DNA of 64,000 nucleotides from the NCBI RefSeq assembly GCF_001428245.1, contig NZ_LMRV01000042.1, forward strand, positions 14,904 to 78,903, read 5' to 3'. Under the pieces are notes generated by a model, which was given only the letters and a program-made list of their open reading frames with translations, was not told where the DNA came from and did not search any database. The stretch's first letter is position 1. Each line of letters starts with the position of its first letter. Below, one piece after another: positions 1-8,749 of this stretch. The position numbers and the translations under genes are program-made. The DNA comes from Paenibacillus sp. Soil522. GTDB taxonomy: Bacteria > Bacillota > Bacilli > Paenibacillales > Paenibacillaceae.

Positions 1-1
1 G

Positions 2-100
2 AAGCCTGATCCGGAAACCAAGGAATGCATGAAGTATATTCCTGCAGGCGGGAATTTTACAGACATTCCGTCCGAATTCCGTCCGAGATCCGTTCACGAA
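2..100 (+). pseudogene. Tail fragment of a DNA cytosine-5 methyltransferase (tentative)
   Basis: The frame starting at base 2 reads through the window edge and contains MKYIPAGGNFTDIP followed by SEFRPRS. This resembles the IPxGGNwrdlP segment in the target-recognition region of C5 DNA methylases. No conserved methylase motif follows; the frame runs on through a terminator-like hairpin to a stop at 182-184, so the 3' part of the gene is missing. The upstream part lies outside the window. The family assignment rests on one short segment and is tentative. Confidence 0.35.
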
Positions 101-101
101 A

Positions 102-131
102 AAAGAGCCAATCCTTTAGTGGATGGCTCTT
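102..131 (-). terminator. Rho-independent terminator, leftward
   Basis: On the minus strand GAGCCATCC, a six-base loop and GGAT-T-GGCTC form a stem with one bulge, followed by TTTTTT. It lies directly after the stop codon of the small minus-strand remnant that ends at 132. Confidence 0.6.
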
Positions 132-320
132 ATTTCTTCTTCTGTAGTTTCCTTTTTAATGGCAAGCCTGCTTCTTTAGCATAAGAAATTATGTCTTTAC
201 CAAATTTTTTTTTTGTCTTCCGAACTCCATTTTTTATACGGTTTGGTAGCAATCATACTAAGTAGCTCATCTTCAATATAGAGTATATGTCCTTAGTATG
301 GACAATTGAACGTTCGAATA
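132..320 (-). pseudogene. Unrecognised C-terminal gene remnant with A-tract frameshift
   Basis: On the minus strand a frame reads about YIEDELLSMIATKPYKKWSS and EDKKK, then changes frame at a run of ten A residues (205-214). It continues FGKDIISYAKEAGLPLKRK to a TAA at 132-134 directly before a terminator. One A fewer would restore a single frame. I do not recognise the protein. No start codon or ribosome site is visible, so it is probably a truncated gene. Confidence 0.3.
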
Positions 321-387
321 TGGTTGAAGCTATAACTGACGAGCGCTTCTGTAATTAGTACCGAAGAGCATGGATCTAAATCAGACA

Positions 388-585
388 TTAGGAGTTCTTG
401 AGAACTTGATATAGCTTTGCTTTAGACACACCGGTCTGCTCGGTTATTTCTTTTATGGTATATTTCCGACTGTCATACAGAAGCACCGCCATTTCAACTT
501 TGCTCTTATCCAATGGCGGTCTTCCTCCTTTTCTACCTCGAGCACGAGCGGCTTGTAAGCCGGCCTGGGTTCTTTCTCGAAATAT
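388..585 (-). pseudogene. C-terminal remnant of a serine recombinase (Tn3 resolvase/invertase type)
   Basis: The minus strand encodes ERTQAGLQAARARGRKGGRP followed by a helix-turn-helix segment (YTIKEITEQTGVSKAKLYQV) and a TAA at 388-390. This is the classic end of a resolvase/DNA-invertase: the E-helix tail, the GRKGGRP linker and the DNA-binding HTH. The catalytic N-terminal domain with the active serine is absent. The sequence upstream in another frame (FAYFEKE) suggests a frameshift next to the junction. It abuts a duplicated segment that starts at about 617, so recombination probably built this junction. Confidence 0.75.
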
Positions 586-724
586 GCAAAATCATTGATC
601 ATGAGCTCCTTCAGAAGACCATAATCATAAGTATGCAGATGTACGTACCATGTGTAATCCCGTTCATTGAATGCCATTCCCTCTCATCCATTCCATAACA
701 CCAACTGCATGGAAACTGCCGAAA

Positions 725-905
725 CTACCAATTCATCACCTGTTTTATATTGGCAATCAGCTTGGCTGCAGCTTTGGTATGGGTTGCCTCCGACGGATGC
801 CAATCTGCACCGAAGCCGTCTTCCCACAATTGAACGTCAAACTTCATAACCGAAATATTGGTATCGCCGGTTTGATTCGTATAAGCTGCGGCTGCTTGCT
901 CCACC
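725..905 (-). pseudogene. C-terminal remnant of an SGNH/GDSL esterase
   Basis: The minus strand reads TNQTGDTNISVMKFDVQ and then GADWHPSEATHTKAAAKLIA, ending at a stop at 725-727. The DWHP block carries the catalytic Asp and His of SGNH hydrolases, here of the acetyl-esterase type found in plant cell-wall loci. The nucleophile block (GDS) is missing. The near-identical copy at 32113-32290 precedes an intact GH5 gene, so this copy also once stood before a GH5 gene. Confidence 0.7.
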
Positions 906-911
906 ATTATA

Positions 912-950
912 AACCTTAATTTTATAGCCATAAAATAACACGATATAGAC
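912..950 (-). promoter_or_regulatory. 39-bp operator, copy a (orphaned)
   Basis: In the minus direction it reads GTCTATATCGTGTTATT ... GCTATAAAATTAAGGTT, matching the repeated operator of this window. The TATAAT-like box normally 18 bp downstream is lost: esterase-remnant sequence follows after a deletion. It is probably not functional. Confidence 0.6.
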
Positions 951-1197
951 ATCGTTAAACCCTATTGTTGCTAATATTAAGGAAGCTTCCGAACAAAATA
1001 CAGAGCGTATAAATATTGGAAAGAAAGTAAAGTGAACCTAAGCTTCTCCCAACTTTGATAAAGAAAGTTCGTCCGAGCAAGTCGCATAGGATTGCAATGA
1101 ATGAGGATATTCGCCGAGCAATTTTTTTGTTCGCGGGATGCGTTCCAGATAAAGAAAGAACTCGAAATCTTGCAGGCGAGGTTCTTTCAATTCGTCC

Positions 1198-1268
1198 ATT
1201 ATTACGGAGTGATGGAAGAAGCGCATGAGAAGGGCACGCCTCCGATGCGGCCGTTGTTTTACGAAAGC
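1198..1268 (+). pseudogene. Fragment of a GH31 glycosidase
   Basis: The plus strand encodes VMEEAHEKGTPPMRPLFYES, which matches the MKEAHEKGAPVMRPLFYEF segment of the GH31 remnant at 52.9-53.3 kb. Only this strip remains, wedged between a repeat end and the terminator of the transporter operon. Confidence 0.65.
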
Positions 1269-1316
1269 AAAAAACCGATCGATACCGGGTGTCATTACCT
1301 GGTAATCGATCGGTTT
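1268..1316 (-). terminator. Terminator of the 1329-14112 operon
   Basis: AAACCGATCGAT and its complement flank a loop; on the minus strand the stem is followed by TTTTTT. It begins 13 bp after the stop codon of the last operon gene. Confidence 0.8.
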
Positions 1317-1328
1317 GCGTTTGGCCGC

Positions 1329-2273
1329 TTAGCCGACAATGCCTGTGCGCTCGATCCCTTCAACGAAGTACCGCTGCACAAAGAAATAAATAATGATAAG
1401 CGGCAGAATAGCCAACAGAATGCCTGTATCCTGCACCATGCTCAAATAGAAAGGATCTGACTGGGAGGAGCCTCCGCTTATAAGACTGTTTAGGTTGTAT
1501 GGCAGGGCAGCCAACTGCACGGACATGACCTTGCCTGAAGCCAGATACGTTGTCGTAAAGAAGCTATCGTTCCATTGCCATACGAACGAAAAGAGCAGCA
1601 CCGTAATGATCGCTGGGATCGCGTTCGGGAGCATAATTCGGGAAAACGTCGTCCCGACCCCTGCGCCATCGATATATGCGGCTTCCTCGACCTCTTTGGG
1701 GATTCCCCGGAAAAATTGTCTGAATATAAAAATATAAAGTCCCGCCTTCAGCGAGTTGGCTGTCAAGGCTGTCAATAAGAACGGCCAGTAGGTATTCAGC
1801 AGATTGGCGGATTTGCCTGTAAGTAAAGGAATCAGCCCCATCAGCGTAAAATCCTTCAGATTGAGATAAAGGGGAATGAGAATCGTCGAAGACGGAACCA
1901 ATATGGTCAGAATGACTCCGGCAAACAGCAGATTACTTCCTTTGAATTTCAGCCGTGCAAATCCATAACCCGCCAAAGCGCAAGTTATCGCGGTAAGGAT
2001 GGTAGTAGAGATCGACAGCGCAAAGGTATTGACCAACGTTTCCCAGTAATCCATAATCGTGATCGCTTGCTTGAAATTATCCCAAGTAAAATGTAAGGGA
2101 ACCCACACCACGATCGGCGAATATAGATCCTCCTTATCTTTAAACGCTGTCGAGATTTTTTGCAAGATCGGATACAAAATCAAAAACGACAACCCTACAA
2201 TCAATACAAGACGGACGAATGACCAAATCCACCTTTTCCAGGATTCTACCGATAACAATCGGGAATTGCGCAC
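1329..2273 (-). CDS. Carbohydrate ABC transporter permease (MalG type)
   Basis: Inner-membrane permease of a CUT1-class sugar importer, about 315 aa with six predicted membrane segments. The EAA cytoplasmic loop that docks the ATPase is visible (EEAAYIDGAG, then MLPNAIPAI). The protein ends with the usual RYFVEGIERTGIVG tail. I prefer the GTG at 2273, since AGGGGGG lies 8 bases upstream; an in-frame ATG at 2294 would overlap the preceding gene. It pairs with the permease at 2287-3198. As last gene of the operon it is followed by a terminator. The substrate cannot be read from the sequence. Confidence 0.9.
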   Translation of the reverse strand: MRNSRLLSVESWKRWIWSFVRLVLIVGLSFLILYPILQKISTAFKDKEDLYSPIVVWVPLHFTWDNFKQAITIMDYWETLVNTFALSISTTILTAITCALAGYGFARLKFKGSNLLFAGVILTILVPSSTILIPLYLNLKDFTLMGLIPLLTGKSANLLNTYWPFLLTALTANSLKAGLYIFIFRQFFRGIPKEVEEAAYIDGAGVGTTFSRIMLPNAIPAIITVLLFSFVWQWNDSFFTTTYLASGKVMSVQLAALPYNLNSLISGGSSQSDPFYLSMVQDTGILLAILPLIIIYFFVQRYFVEGIERTGIVG

Positions 2274-2286
2274 TCGTACATCCCCC

Positions 2287-3198
2287 CTAATCATAATAAA
2301 AAACTTTCCTCGAAATCAGATAGGTGCTTACCAGCAAGATCAGAGCAACGGCCAGAAAATAGATCGTTGCCATCGCCGAGCTAAGACCGAAATTAAAAGC
2401 GGAAAAACCGGTGTCCAGAATCAAGTCCGTTATTTCGTTGCTGGAGACCGAATCTACAATGGTATAAATCACATTGACTAGAATAAGCGGACTGACCATC
2501 GGGAACGTAATCTTCCAGAAGGCCTCATAGCCGGTTGCCCCTTCCATCTTGGAGGCTTCATACAGCTGCGGCGAGATGGTCTGGATTCCCGCGAGGAAGA
2601 TCAGAATCTGAACGCCCGATTGGCTGACAATCTGATAGATACGGTCAACGGAACCTGTGAGGTAATTGACGATCCATTCGCTAACCCCGGCTTGCAGCAT
2701 CAGCTTCTCCAATTCAAAGCTCTGTAACGAACGAACGACCTTTGCCCCCGAACTTGCATCGCCTATCGCTTGCACCAGGCTAGTGCTCTCCAGATTCATA
2801 ATAACGCCGGATGCCAGAATAACGGGAAGGAAGAAGATCGCCCGGGCAGCGGATCTACCGATGAATTTCTGATTCAGCAACACCGCCAGGAATAAACTGA
2901 AAATGACGATAAGCGGAATATTGACTACGATGTTCACGATCGACTCGGTCAAAATACGGTTGAAGCTTGTGTTTATCGTTAAGGCTTCCACGTAATTTTT
3001 GAATCCAATGTATTTAACTATTATTCCGTCCGAATTGGCCGTTACCGAGCTGAAGCTGAATCGCAATGAACTTAACAAGGGTACAAAGAAGAAGAGAATA
3101 AATCCAAGCAGCCATGGCAAAACGTAAAGAAAACCCCATAGTGCCTTATTTTCCGCGTAAGACCTTTTCAACAGGCGAGGTTTTAGTATGGATTTCAT
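2287..3198 (-). CDS. Sugar ABC transporter permease (MalF type)
   Basis: About 303 aa, the MalF-like half of the first permease pair. It has an N-terminal basic stretch, a first membrane helix with the LPWLLGFILFFFVP pattern, and the EAA loop YEASKMEGATGYEAFWKI. The start codon overlaps the stop of the upstream lipoprotein gene by four bases (ATGA), pointing to translational coupling. A long periplasmic-side loop (about residues 110-190) separates the first two helices, as in several MalF-like permeases. No ATPase gene lies nearby, so a shared MsmX-type ATPase is expected. Confidence 0.9.
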   Translation of the reverse strand: MKSILKPRLLKRSYAENKALWGFLYVLPWLLGFILFFFVPLLSSLRFSFSSVTANSDGIIVKYIGFKNYVEALTINTSFNRILTESIVNIVVNIPLIVIFSLFLAVLLNQKFIGRSAARAIFFLPVILASGVIMNLESTSLVQAIGDASSGAKVVRSLQSFELEKLMLQAGVSEWIVNYLTGSVDRIYQIVSQSGVQILIFLAGIQTISPQLYEASKMEGATGYEAFWKITFPMVSPLILVNVIYTIVDSVSSNEITDLILDTGFSAFNFGLSSAMATIYFLAVALILLVSTYLISRKVFYYD

Positions 3199-5753
3199 TT
3201 TTGTACACCACCCATTACATAGCCTCCGGCTTCGACGTTTATGCCATCCGCCTGTACCATTGATCGGTTGTAGTTCACAATGACATAAATACCGTTCTCA
3301 TAAACGGTTTTGAAGACGCCGTCGCTTAACTTCTCGTGCGAAATCATCTTTTGGTTCTGCACTTTGCCCAAGACTTCATTCACATTCTCATAGATCTGTG
3401 CAGCCTGGTCCAACCACTGCTCGTAATTAACGGCGTACAAGTAGTCGTAGTCTGTATCCTTTACTTTATAATTCGGTTCATGAATCCATTTGAAGTAAAC
3501 GCCGGAGCCATATTCCAGACACTTCAATATATACTCGTTCATATCGGTGAAGGTAGACAGATTATAAGGCGTGCCCGTATAGTCGATAAATCCGCGGACG
3601 ACCATTTGATAGAATGGAATTTCTTCGTCTTCAATCTTGAACCCGCTATTTGTCATCGGCGCATTCGTAATATCCGTAATGTAGGGAAACGTATAGGCGT
3701 TGCCGCCATTTGCTATAATCTCGAGCTTCCGTTCGCTAATTTTGGTCAGCGCCTGGTTCGAAATCGTTTCAGACTCCGTTCGGTCGATCTGATGGTTTGT
3801 CCGATAGTCGGTATTCAACCGGTTGCCCAAATCCTGCAGCGATATCCCTTCAAGACTATAGCTGTCCAGATCCTTCAGCATGGAATCCACAACCTTTAAA
3901 ATATAGCGCGGTGATACAACATAGGACGGGGCTTTGCTGCGGTCGCGCTGATTCAAGACCGGTTCAATCGGATAGATCACGGCAGGATCTCCCCTTAATG
4001 TTCTGGAAGCTTCCTTGGATACATCGAAGCCGTCGCTTGTACGCGTCTCTGCGATGTGGAGGTCTGGGAAAAAGGAAAAGTTCTTGTCCCGAGCGAAGGA
4101 GATAAATTCCCGAAACGCTTTGCTCCCTCCTACAGCCCCATCGACCGATACATGATCCGGAACCTGATGATCAAGTCCTTTATTAAACCATCCCGAATAC
4201 TGAAGTTTAATATTGCGAATATTTCGCTTCTGCACCTGATTTACGATATTCTCTGCCTGTTCAAAGGTTGTCAGAGGTTCGAGAGCCTTATAGGGAATTC
4301 CCGCCGCATGCTTATTTTTGGCGATGCTTCCGATCAGCTGCAAATAAAACGGCACATCCCCTCCGGAATATGAATGGCTTGCCGACTTCTGTTCGGGAAG
4401 TCCATGTGTTTTGATCAAATACTGTTGATAATACTGTGCCATTCCGGAATAAGTAGCATCTTCCCCGTTCAGAAAAGCGTACCGGATCGTAAAGTCCGAT
4501 TTTGTCGGATTCTCTTGATACCTGGGCAAGGAGCGTTCCTGTCCGTTCGCATCCAGGGAGACCTGGTCCTTATTGACCACATAAAAGCTTGGATAAATAT
4601 AGTTATAGCCATTCAGTCTGCCGCTTACATCTGCATTTACGCTTGCAACTGACTCGCCTTCTTCAATAATTCCGAGAAAGGCTCCGTCTCTGCGAATCAT
4701 TCCGAATACCGGCAATCTGGCTTTTTCTTCCCAGACGCCGCCTTTGACACTCTCCATCGTTAGATCGGATCCATAAATACTTTGTTCGTATGACGAATAA
4801 TTGATTTTGCCATTGTTGAAATGAATTAGCGCCCCGGATCCGTCCGGTACAAATAAGGAACCTTCTGTCCCCTCTCCTTCTGCGCCGAAGAAACCAAGAA
4901 CCGATACCGTGCTTATCGGATATTCATCTGAGTAATGAATGCCGGAAGCCGGCACTTTAACCACGAGGCTATCGTCATCCAAGGTATACTCGATCGAAGC
5001 AAGGAATATACGCGGTTCGGGTTTGGTTTGCTCCAACTGAAGCGCCTCGAGATCCTTCTGGAAATCTTCATCCGTATAACCGGCATCTTCAAATGCCTGG
5101 AGCGTCCGTGTCAGTTGAATCCCGGCCAGAGATTCATTGCGCACATACACAGAAGGGTCAGTATCTTCATTATAGGCAATTGTCAGCGCGCGCTGTCCTG
5201 TTTTATCCACTTTCCCCTTAAGTTCCTCTAAACGCGCTTTAGTCAGCTTGCTTGGAATATCTTCAGCCGTTTTCTCGTCCGTTCCGAATTGATAAGTCAC
5301 TCTGATGCCGTCAGGAATGCTTTCGAATCTGACTTGCTTATGAATGACGCTATCCGTGTAGGTGTTGACCGAGCTAAGCTGGCCGAACGTGTTATGGAAA
5401 TCGAGTTTCAATTGAGCGGATAATAAATCCTTGTTGATCCCTGTCGCCAGTTTATCGGATTCTCGCTCCGGCGGGTTGCTGTACCATACTTCTCCGCTAT
5501 CTTTATCGAGAACGGCAATAACTCCCGACTGATCATCTGCGAATAATTGCAGACGATTGTTTTCTGCAACACCTTTCATATCAGCGACTCGAGGATCCGT
5601 GAAGGAAACGGCCAAAGCCGTTCCCTTGATAAAATCTGTTGCAACAGAGAGATTTGCCTCCGTTTGTTTGTCAGAACCGGAGCCCGCACAACCAGCTGTC
5701 ATCATTCCGATTAGAAACAACGAAGTCAACAGGACATTTCTTATTACTTTCAT
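3195..5753 (-). CDS. Large surface lipoprotein, DUF5696-like
   Basis: 852 aa. The N-terminus is a lipoprotein signal (MKVIRNVLLTSLFLIGMMTA followed by GCAG), so the protein should be anchored outside the membrane. Residues about 50-450 look like beta-rich domains. Residues about 460-760 read like a TIM-barrel carbohydrate enzyme, with recurring strands such as IRNIKLQYSGW and FSFFPDLHIAE and many Asp, Glu and Trp residues. I place it with DUF5696-type proteins, whose activity I do not know; a glycosidase-like role is inference. It sits in an operon between a Yip1 protein and two permeases. The start is preceded by GGAAGGAGG at 11 bases. Confidence 0.65.
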   Translation of the reverse strand: MKVIRNVLLTSLFLIGMMTAGCAGSGSDKQTEANLSVATDFIKGTALAVSFTDPRVADMKGVAENNRLQLFADDQSGVIAVLDKDSGEVWYSNPPERESDKLATGINKDLLSAQLKLDFHNTFGQLSSVNTYTDSVIHKQVRFESIPDGIRVTYQFGTDEKTAEDIPSKLTKARLEELKGKVDKTGQRALTIAYNEDTDPSVYVRNESLAGIQLTRTLQAFEDAGYTDEDFQKDLEALQLEQTKPEPRIFLASIEYTLDDDSLVVKVPASGIHYSDEYPISTVSVLGFFGAEGEGTEGSLFVPDGSGALIHFNNGKINYSSYEQSIYGSDLTMESVKGGVWEEKARLPVFGMIRRDGAFLGIIEEGESVASVNADVSGRLNGYNYIYPSFYVVNKDQVSLDANGQERSLPRYQENPTKSDFTIRYAFLNGEDATYSGMAQYYQQYLIKTHGLPEQKSASHSYSGGDVPFYLQLIGSIAKNKHAAGIPYKALEPLTTFEQAENIVNQVQKRNIRNIKLQYSGWFNKGLDHQVPDHVSVDGAVGGSKAFREFISFARDKNFSFFPDLHIAETRTSDGFDVSKEASRTLRGDPAVIYPIEPVLNQRDRSKAPSYVVSPRYILKVVDSMLKDLDSYSLEGISLQDLGNRLNTDYRTNHQIDRTESETISNQALTKISERKLEIIANGGNAYTFPYITDITNAPMTNSGFKIEDEEIPFYQMVVRGFIDYTGTPYNLSTFTDMNEYILKCLEYGSGVYFKWIHEPNYKVKDTDYDYLYAVNYEQWLDQAAQIYENVNEVLGKVQNQKMISHEKLSDGVFKTVYENGIYVIVNYNRSMVQADGINVEAGGYVMGGVQK

Positions 5754-5773
5754 GGCTGCGCATGCCTCCTTCC

Positions 5774-6409
5774 TTAGCTTCTCAGGTCAATTTCCTGGTA
5801 AATAGTTGATACAAATGATGAGAGTTGCTGAATCAGGCTAAAGAAAAGCAAGCATAGGAATGCCAGAAACCCCATAGCGATAACCGATAACAGAAGGGTG
5901 CCTATGGTTTTTGAAGGCGTAAATTGATGAACCGTCATATTCCCGACGAACAACAGATACATCGACCAAATGACGGCGACGCTGTTCGAGAAATAATAGA
6001 AGCTCGTTTCCTGGATCGAGATGACGTTGCTTAACCAAATCCATGGAAATGGAATGATGACCATAGGAATCAAGGCAAAACAGGTCGATGTGAAAATCTC
6101 GACAAATTTCCCTTCCCCGTCCATCAATGTCGTGAGCGACCAATTGGCCACGCACCAGAACAACACCGGAAGCAGTACGTACAGGACCTCCATCAAACTG
6201 TTCATGTCAGCGGGATTGTATATATGAACAAGGAATCCGCTATACTGGCTGCTCATGATATTGGTGATGACCATGAGGAACAAGATCGAGAAGGAAACAA
6301 TCAGACTGGTTTTTTTGTTCCATTCGTACTTCAAATCCCAATAGCCGTTAAATGGGTGTAGAATCAGATAGAATGAATTTTTAAGGAATTCACTGTTCAA
6401 TTGCGGCAC
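5774..6409 (-). CDS. Yip1-family membrane protein
   Basis: About 211 aa with five or six hydrophobic segments and the Yip1-type pattern of a cytoplasmic N-terminus followed by closely spaced helices (LKNSFYLILHPFNGYWDLKY, then the first helix). The GTG start at 6407-6409 lies within the 3' end of the preceding gene (20-bp overlap) and has GGGGGAAG upstream, so translation is probably coupled. The function in bacteria is unknown. Its place between a propeller protein and a DUF5696-like lipoprotein suggests that the three form a membrane-associated complex with the transporter (inference). Confidence 0.65.
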   Translation of the reverse strand: MPQLNSEFLKNSFYLILHPFNGYWDLKYEWNKKTSLIVSFSILFLMVITNIMSSQYSGFLVHIYNPADMNSLMEVLYVLLPVLFWCVANWSLTTLMDGEGKFVEIFTSTCFALIPMVIIPFPWIWLSNVISIQETSFYYFSNSVAVIWSMYLLFVGNMTVHQFTPSKTIGTLLLSVIAMGFLAFLCLLFFSLIQQLSSFVSTIYQEIDLRS

Positions 6410-7856
6410 GTTTTCTTCCCCCTTTCCAATGCCGGCGCTTCCTGAACGCGATCGTGCCGAGCGCGATCAAGACAATGCCGGTCATAAACGCAGGGAAGTA
6501 TTCGCGCAGCACTTCCTTGCGATAGAGCAGGAATGCCTTCGAATAGTTCGGCTGATCCTTGCTTTGCTTGAAATATTTCATCGCCTCGGCGTATTCGCCT
6601 TGTCGAAGCAGCGCTTTGCCGATCCCGGCATAGGCGAATTCCAGATTGGCGTTCATATTGATCGACTTCTGGAATAATGCAAAGGCCGCCTCTTCATCGC
6701 CCCTGTAATAGCTTCGCACAGCTTCGTTGAGGGTCCGGCCGTATTCCGTTGTCTCAAATAAAGTGATTTCTCCGAGCGCCTTATCCAGAACGAGAAAATG
6801 ATCTCCTACATGCTCGATAGCAGAGGGCGTGTTGAATTCTCCCAGCTTGTTGCCCACTCCGCCGAATACATACATGAAATGTCCATCGCCGTTGTATGTG
6901 AAGATCCGTCCGCGTCTGGAATCAAGCACCGAATAGATTTCACTGTCCGTCACATCGATGTCAATCAGTCTCGAAGGCGCCGTCTGAGTCGTGGCAGCGA
7001 TGTCGCCGCGCGGGTTGAAATACCCCGTACGCCTTAAAATATCGTTCCCCTGGGCATTTAATTTTTTGATCGTATCGCCAAACCTGTCCCCGTTCGTCGC
7101 ATAAATAAATCCTTCATCATTAATATCCAGGTTCGTAAATTCCGTAGGCGTAAACATGACCATCTGACTCTGCTGGGCGCGGGTAGACAGCCGCTTCCAC
7201 AACAACTCGACCGGATCGACCCTTACACGGTTCGCGCCGATGAACGACGTAAATTCGCCATTAGCGTTGAATTCCATAAATCCGTCAAATACGCCGGCGG
7301 CCATGACATAAATCCGTTGGGCCTTATCGACAACAACACGTGCGGGTTGGAACTGAAACTTCTCCTGAAATATCTCGGACTCAGGATTCTTGATCACCTT
7401 CACAAGCTTACCGTTCGAATCGATATGAACAATTCTTTTATTTCCCGTATCAGCGACGTATATATGCTTGTCGTCGGTTACAAACAGGCCCTGCGGGCTC
7501 ATAAACTTATCGGGCTCCCCGTTCCCGTCGAAGGAATCGATGATTCGAACCAGCTTCAAGCTGGAATCCATCACCACGATTCGATTATTACCGGAGTCAA
7601 GCACATAAATATGCTTGTCTGCCGTAACGTGTATATCGTTAGGTTCCTTAAATGGTCCGACGCCCAGACTGTCGCCATTCAATAGGGCAGTTGCCCGATA
7701 GGCGGCAGGCGAGGCGACAGTGTCTCCCCAGTAGGAATAATTATAGGATGCGGGAGTTTCTTCGGCTTTAACGATCGCGCTTCCCATTCCAATGCTTAGC
7801 AAACAGATGAGCGTCGTGAGGACAAATGTCCTTGCTTTATATATTCTGCTCAACAT
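6390..7856 (-). CDS. NHL-type beta-propeller protein with TPR segment and C-terminal membrane anchor
   Basis: 488 aa. A signal peptide (about residues 1-31, ending IVKAEE) is followed by NHL-type repeats from about residue 65 to 370, with recurring phrases such as HIYVLDSGNNRIVVMD and IYVADTGNKRIVHID. Residues about 385-435 carry a TPR-like helical pair (AFALFQKSINMNANLEFAYA and GEYAEAMKYFKQ). A C-terminal helix at about 455-472 with a basic tail anchors it. It therefore sits on the outer face of the membrane with the propeller exposed, a scaffold or ligand-binding layout rather than an obvious enzyme. It lies in the middle of the double-transporter operon. A GGATGAG-type site precedes the ATG. 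Confidence 0.7.
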   Translation of the reverse strand: MLSRIYKARTFVLTTLICLLSIGMGSAIVKAEETPASYNYSYWGDTVASPAAYRATALLNGDSLGVGPFKEPNDIHVTADKHIYVLDSGNNRIVVMDSSLKLVRIIDSFDGNGEPDKFMSPQGLFVTDDKHIYVADTGNKRIVHIDSNGKLVKVIKNPESEIFQEKFQFQPARVVVDKAQRIYVMAAGVFDGFMEFNANGEFTSFIGANRVRVDPVELLWKRLSTRAQQSQMVMFTPTEFTNLDINDEGFIYATNGDRFGDTIKKLNAQGNDILRRTGYFNPRGDIAATTQTAPSRLIDIDVTDSEIYSVLDSRRGRIFTYNGDGHFMYVFGGVGNKLGEFNTPSAIEHVGDHFLVLDKALGEITLFETTEYGRTLNEAVRSYYRGDEEAAFALFQKSINMNANLEFAYAGIGKALLRQGEYAEAMKYFKQSKDQPNYSKAFLLYRKEVLREYFPAFMTGIVLIALGTIAFRKRRHWKGGRKRAAIEQ

Positions 7857-7871
7857 CTCGTCTCATCCTTT

Positions 7872-8747
7872 CTACTCTTTCAACCCGGAAGTCGCCATCG
7901 TCTGCATGACGCTGCTCTGCGAGATGATAAAGAGCGTAATCGGAACGATCATCAAGAGAAGGGCAACCGCCGCTCCTACGCCTGCGCGGGCGATGCCGCC
8001 TGCTGAGATTTGGCCAAGCGTATAATGGAGCGTCTTCAGGTTTTCGCTATAAATGAAATTGCCTCCGTCGGTACCCCATAAGGCGGGGAACTGCAAAATC
8101 ATAAGCGTCAGCCATGCGGGCTTCACGTTCGGCATGACGATGCTCCAATAAATCCGGTATTCGTTCGCTCCGTCAATCTTGGCCGCTTCCAGCAGCGCAT
8201 CCGGAATCTGTTCCATGAATTGCTTCATGAGAAACAGTCCGAGAGGGAAGGCAAGAGACGGCACGATAACCGAGGCGTGCGTGTTTATCCAGCCGAGCCA
8301 GGACATGACCATATAGTTCGGAATCGCGGTAACATGTCCCGAGAACATTAAGGACAAAATGACGATGGCGAACAGAGTACTCGATCCCCAAAAACGGTAT
8401 TTCGCCAGAGGATAGGCCGCCGCTGACGCCAGCAGAATATGGCCAGCCGTCCCGGCAATCGTAATAAACAGGGTGTTGGCGATATAGCGGGACAGCGGCA
8501 CCCACGAGTTCCCCATGAGGGCGAACAGGTCAAAGAAGTTGTCCAGCGTCGGATTGTTGACCAGAAACCGCGGTGGGAAAATAAACAGTTCGTCAAGCGG
8601 CTTGAATGCATTGCTTACTGCATAGATGAGCGGAAGTGCCATAAACGCACCGAAAACGGCTAGTAGCGCGAACAATAAAAAACTAACAGAAAAGGATCGA
8701 TTCAACCGCCGAGGAATCCGGAATACATCTAGCATCCTCATGACCAA
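7872..8747 (-). CDS. Carbohydrate ABC transporter permease (MalG type), second pair
   Basis: About 291 aa. The EAA loop LEAAKIDGANEYRIYWSIVM is present, as is the usual N-terminal amphipathic start and six helices. The best start is TTG at 8747: AGGTGA lies 6 bases upstream and overlaps the end of the upstream permease gene. An ATG six bases further in is the alternative. It pairs with the permease at 8750-9706 and most likely works with the solute-binding proteins at 9724 and 12709. Confidence 0.88.
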   Translation of the reverse strand: MVMRMLDVFRIPRRLNRSFSVSFLLFALLAVFGAFMALPLIYAVSNAFKPLDELFIFPPRFLVNNPTLDNFFDLFALMGNSWVPLSRYIANTLFITIAGTAGHILLASAAAYPLAKYRFWGSSTLFAIVILSLMFSGHVTAIPNYMVMSWLGWINTHASVIVPSLAFPLGLFLMKQFMEQIPDALLEAAKIDGANEYRIYWSIVMPNVKPAWLTLMILQFPALWGTDGGNFIYSENLKTLHYTLGQISAGGIARAGVGAAVALLLMIVPITLFIISQSSVMQTMATSGLKE

Positions 8748-8749
8748 TT

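Larger units (their letters stand above)
617..1195. repeat. Diverged, deleted copy of the segment at 32062-32889
   Basis: About 575 bp are alignable to 32062-32889. Shared parts are the start of a GH5 signal peptide region, the 3' end of an SGNH esterase, a 39-bp operator, and a segment ending in the GAAAGAAC...GTTCTTTC hairpin. Relative to the other copy about 300 bp are missing between GCTGCTTGCTCCA and TTATAAACCTT. That removes the CBM-like part and the -10 box of the promoter. Many substitutions show it is an old, non-functional copy. Confidence 0.8.

Noticed and set aside
453..677. A 74-codon minus-strand frame near the left edge
   Set aside because: It crosses the joint of the recombinase remnant and the duplicated GH5 leader in the wrong frame for both; the real frame of the remnant ends at 388.
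3336..5231. Long plus-strand frames opposite the DUF5696-like gene
   Set aside because: They are antisense shadows without ribosome sites; the minus-strand gene has a signal peptide and a good start.
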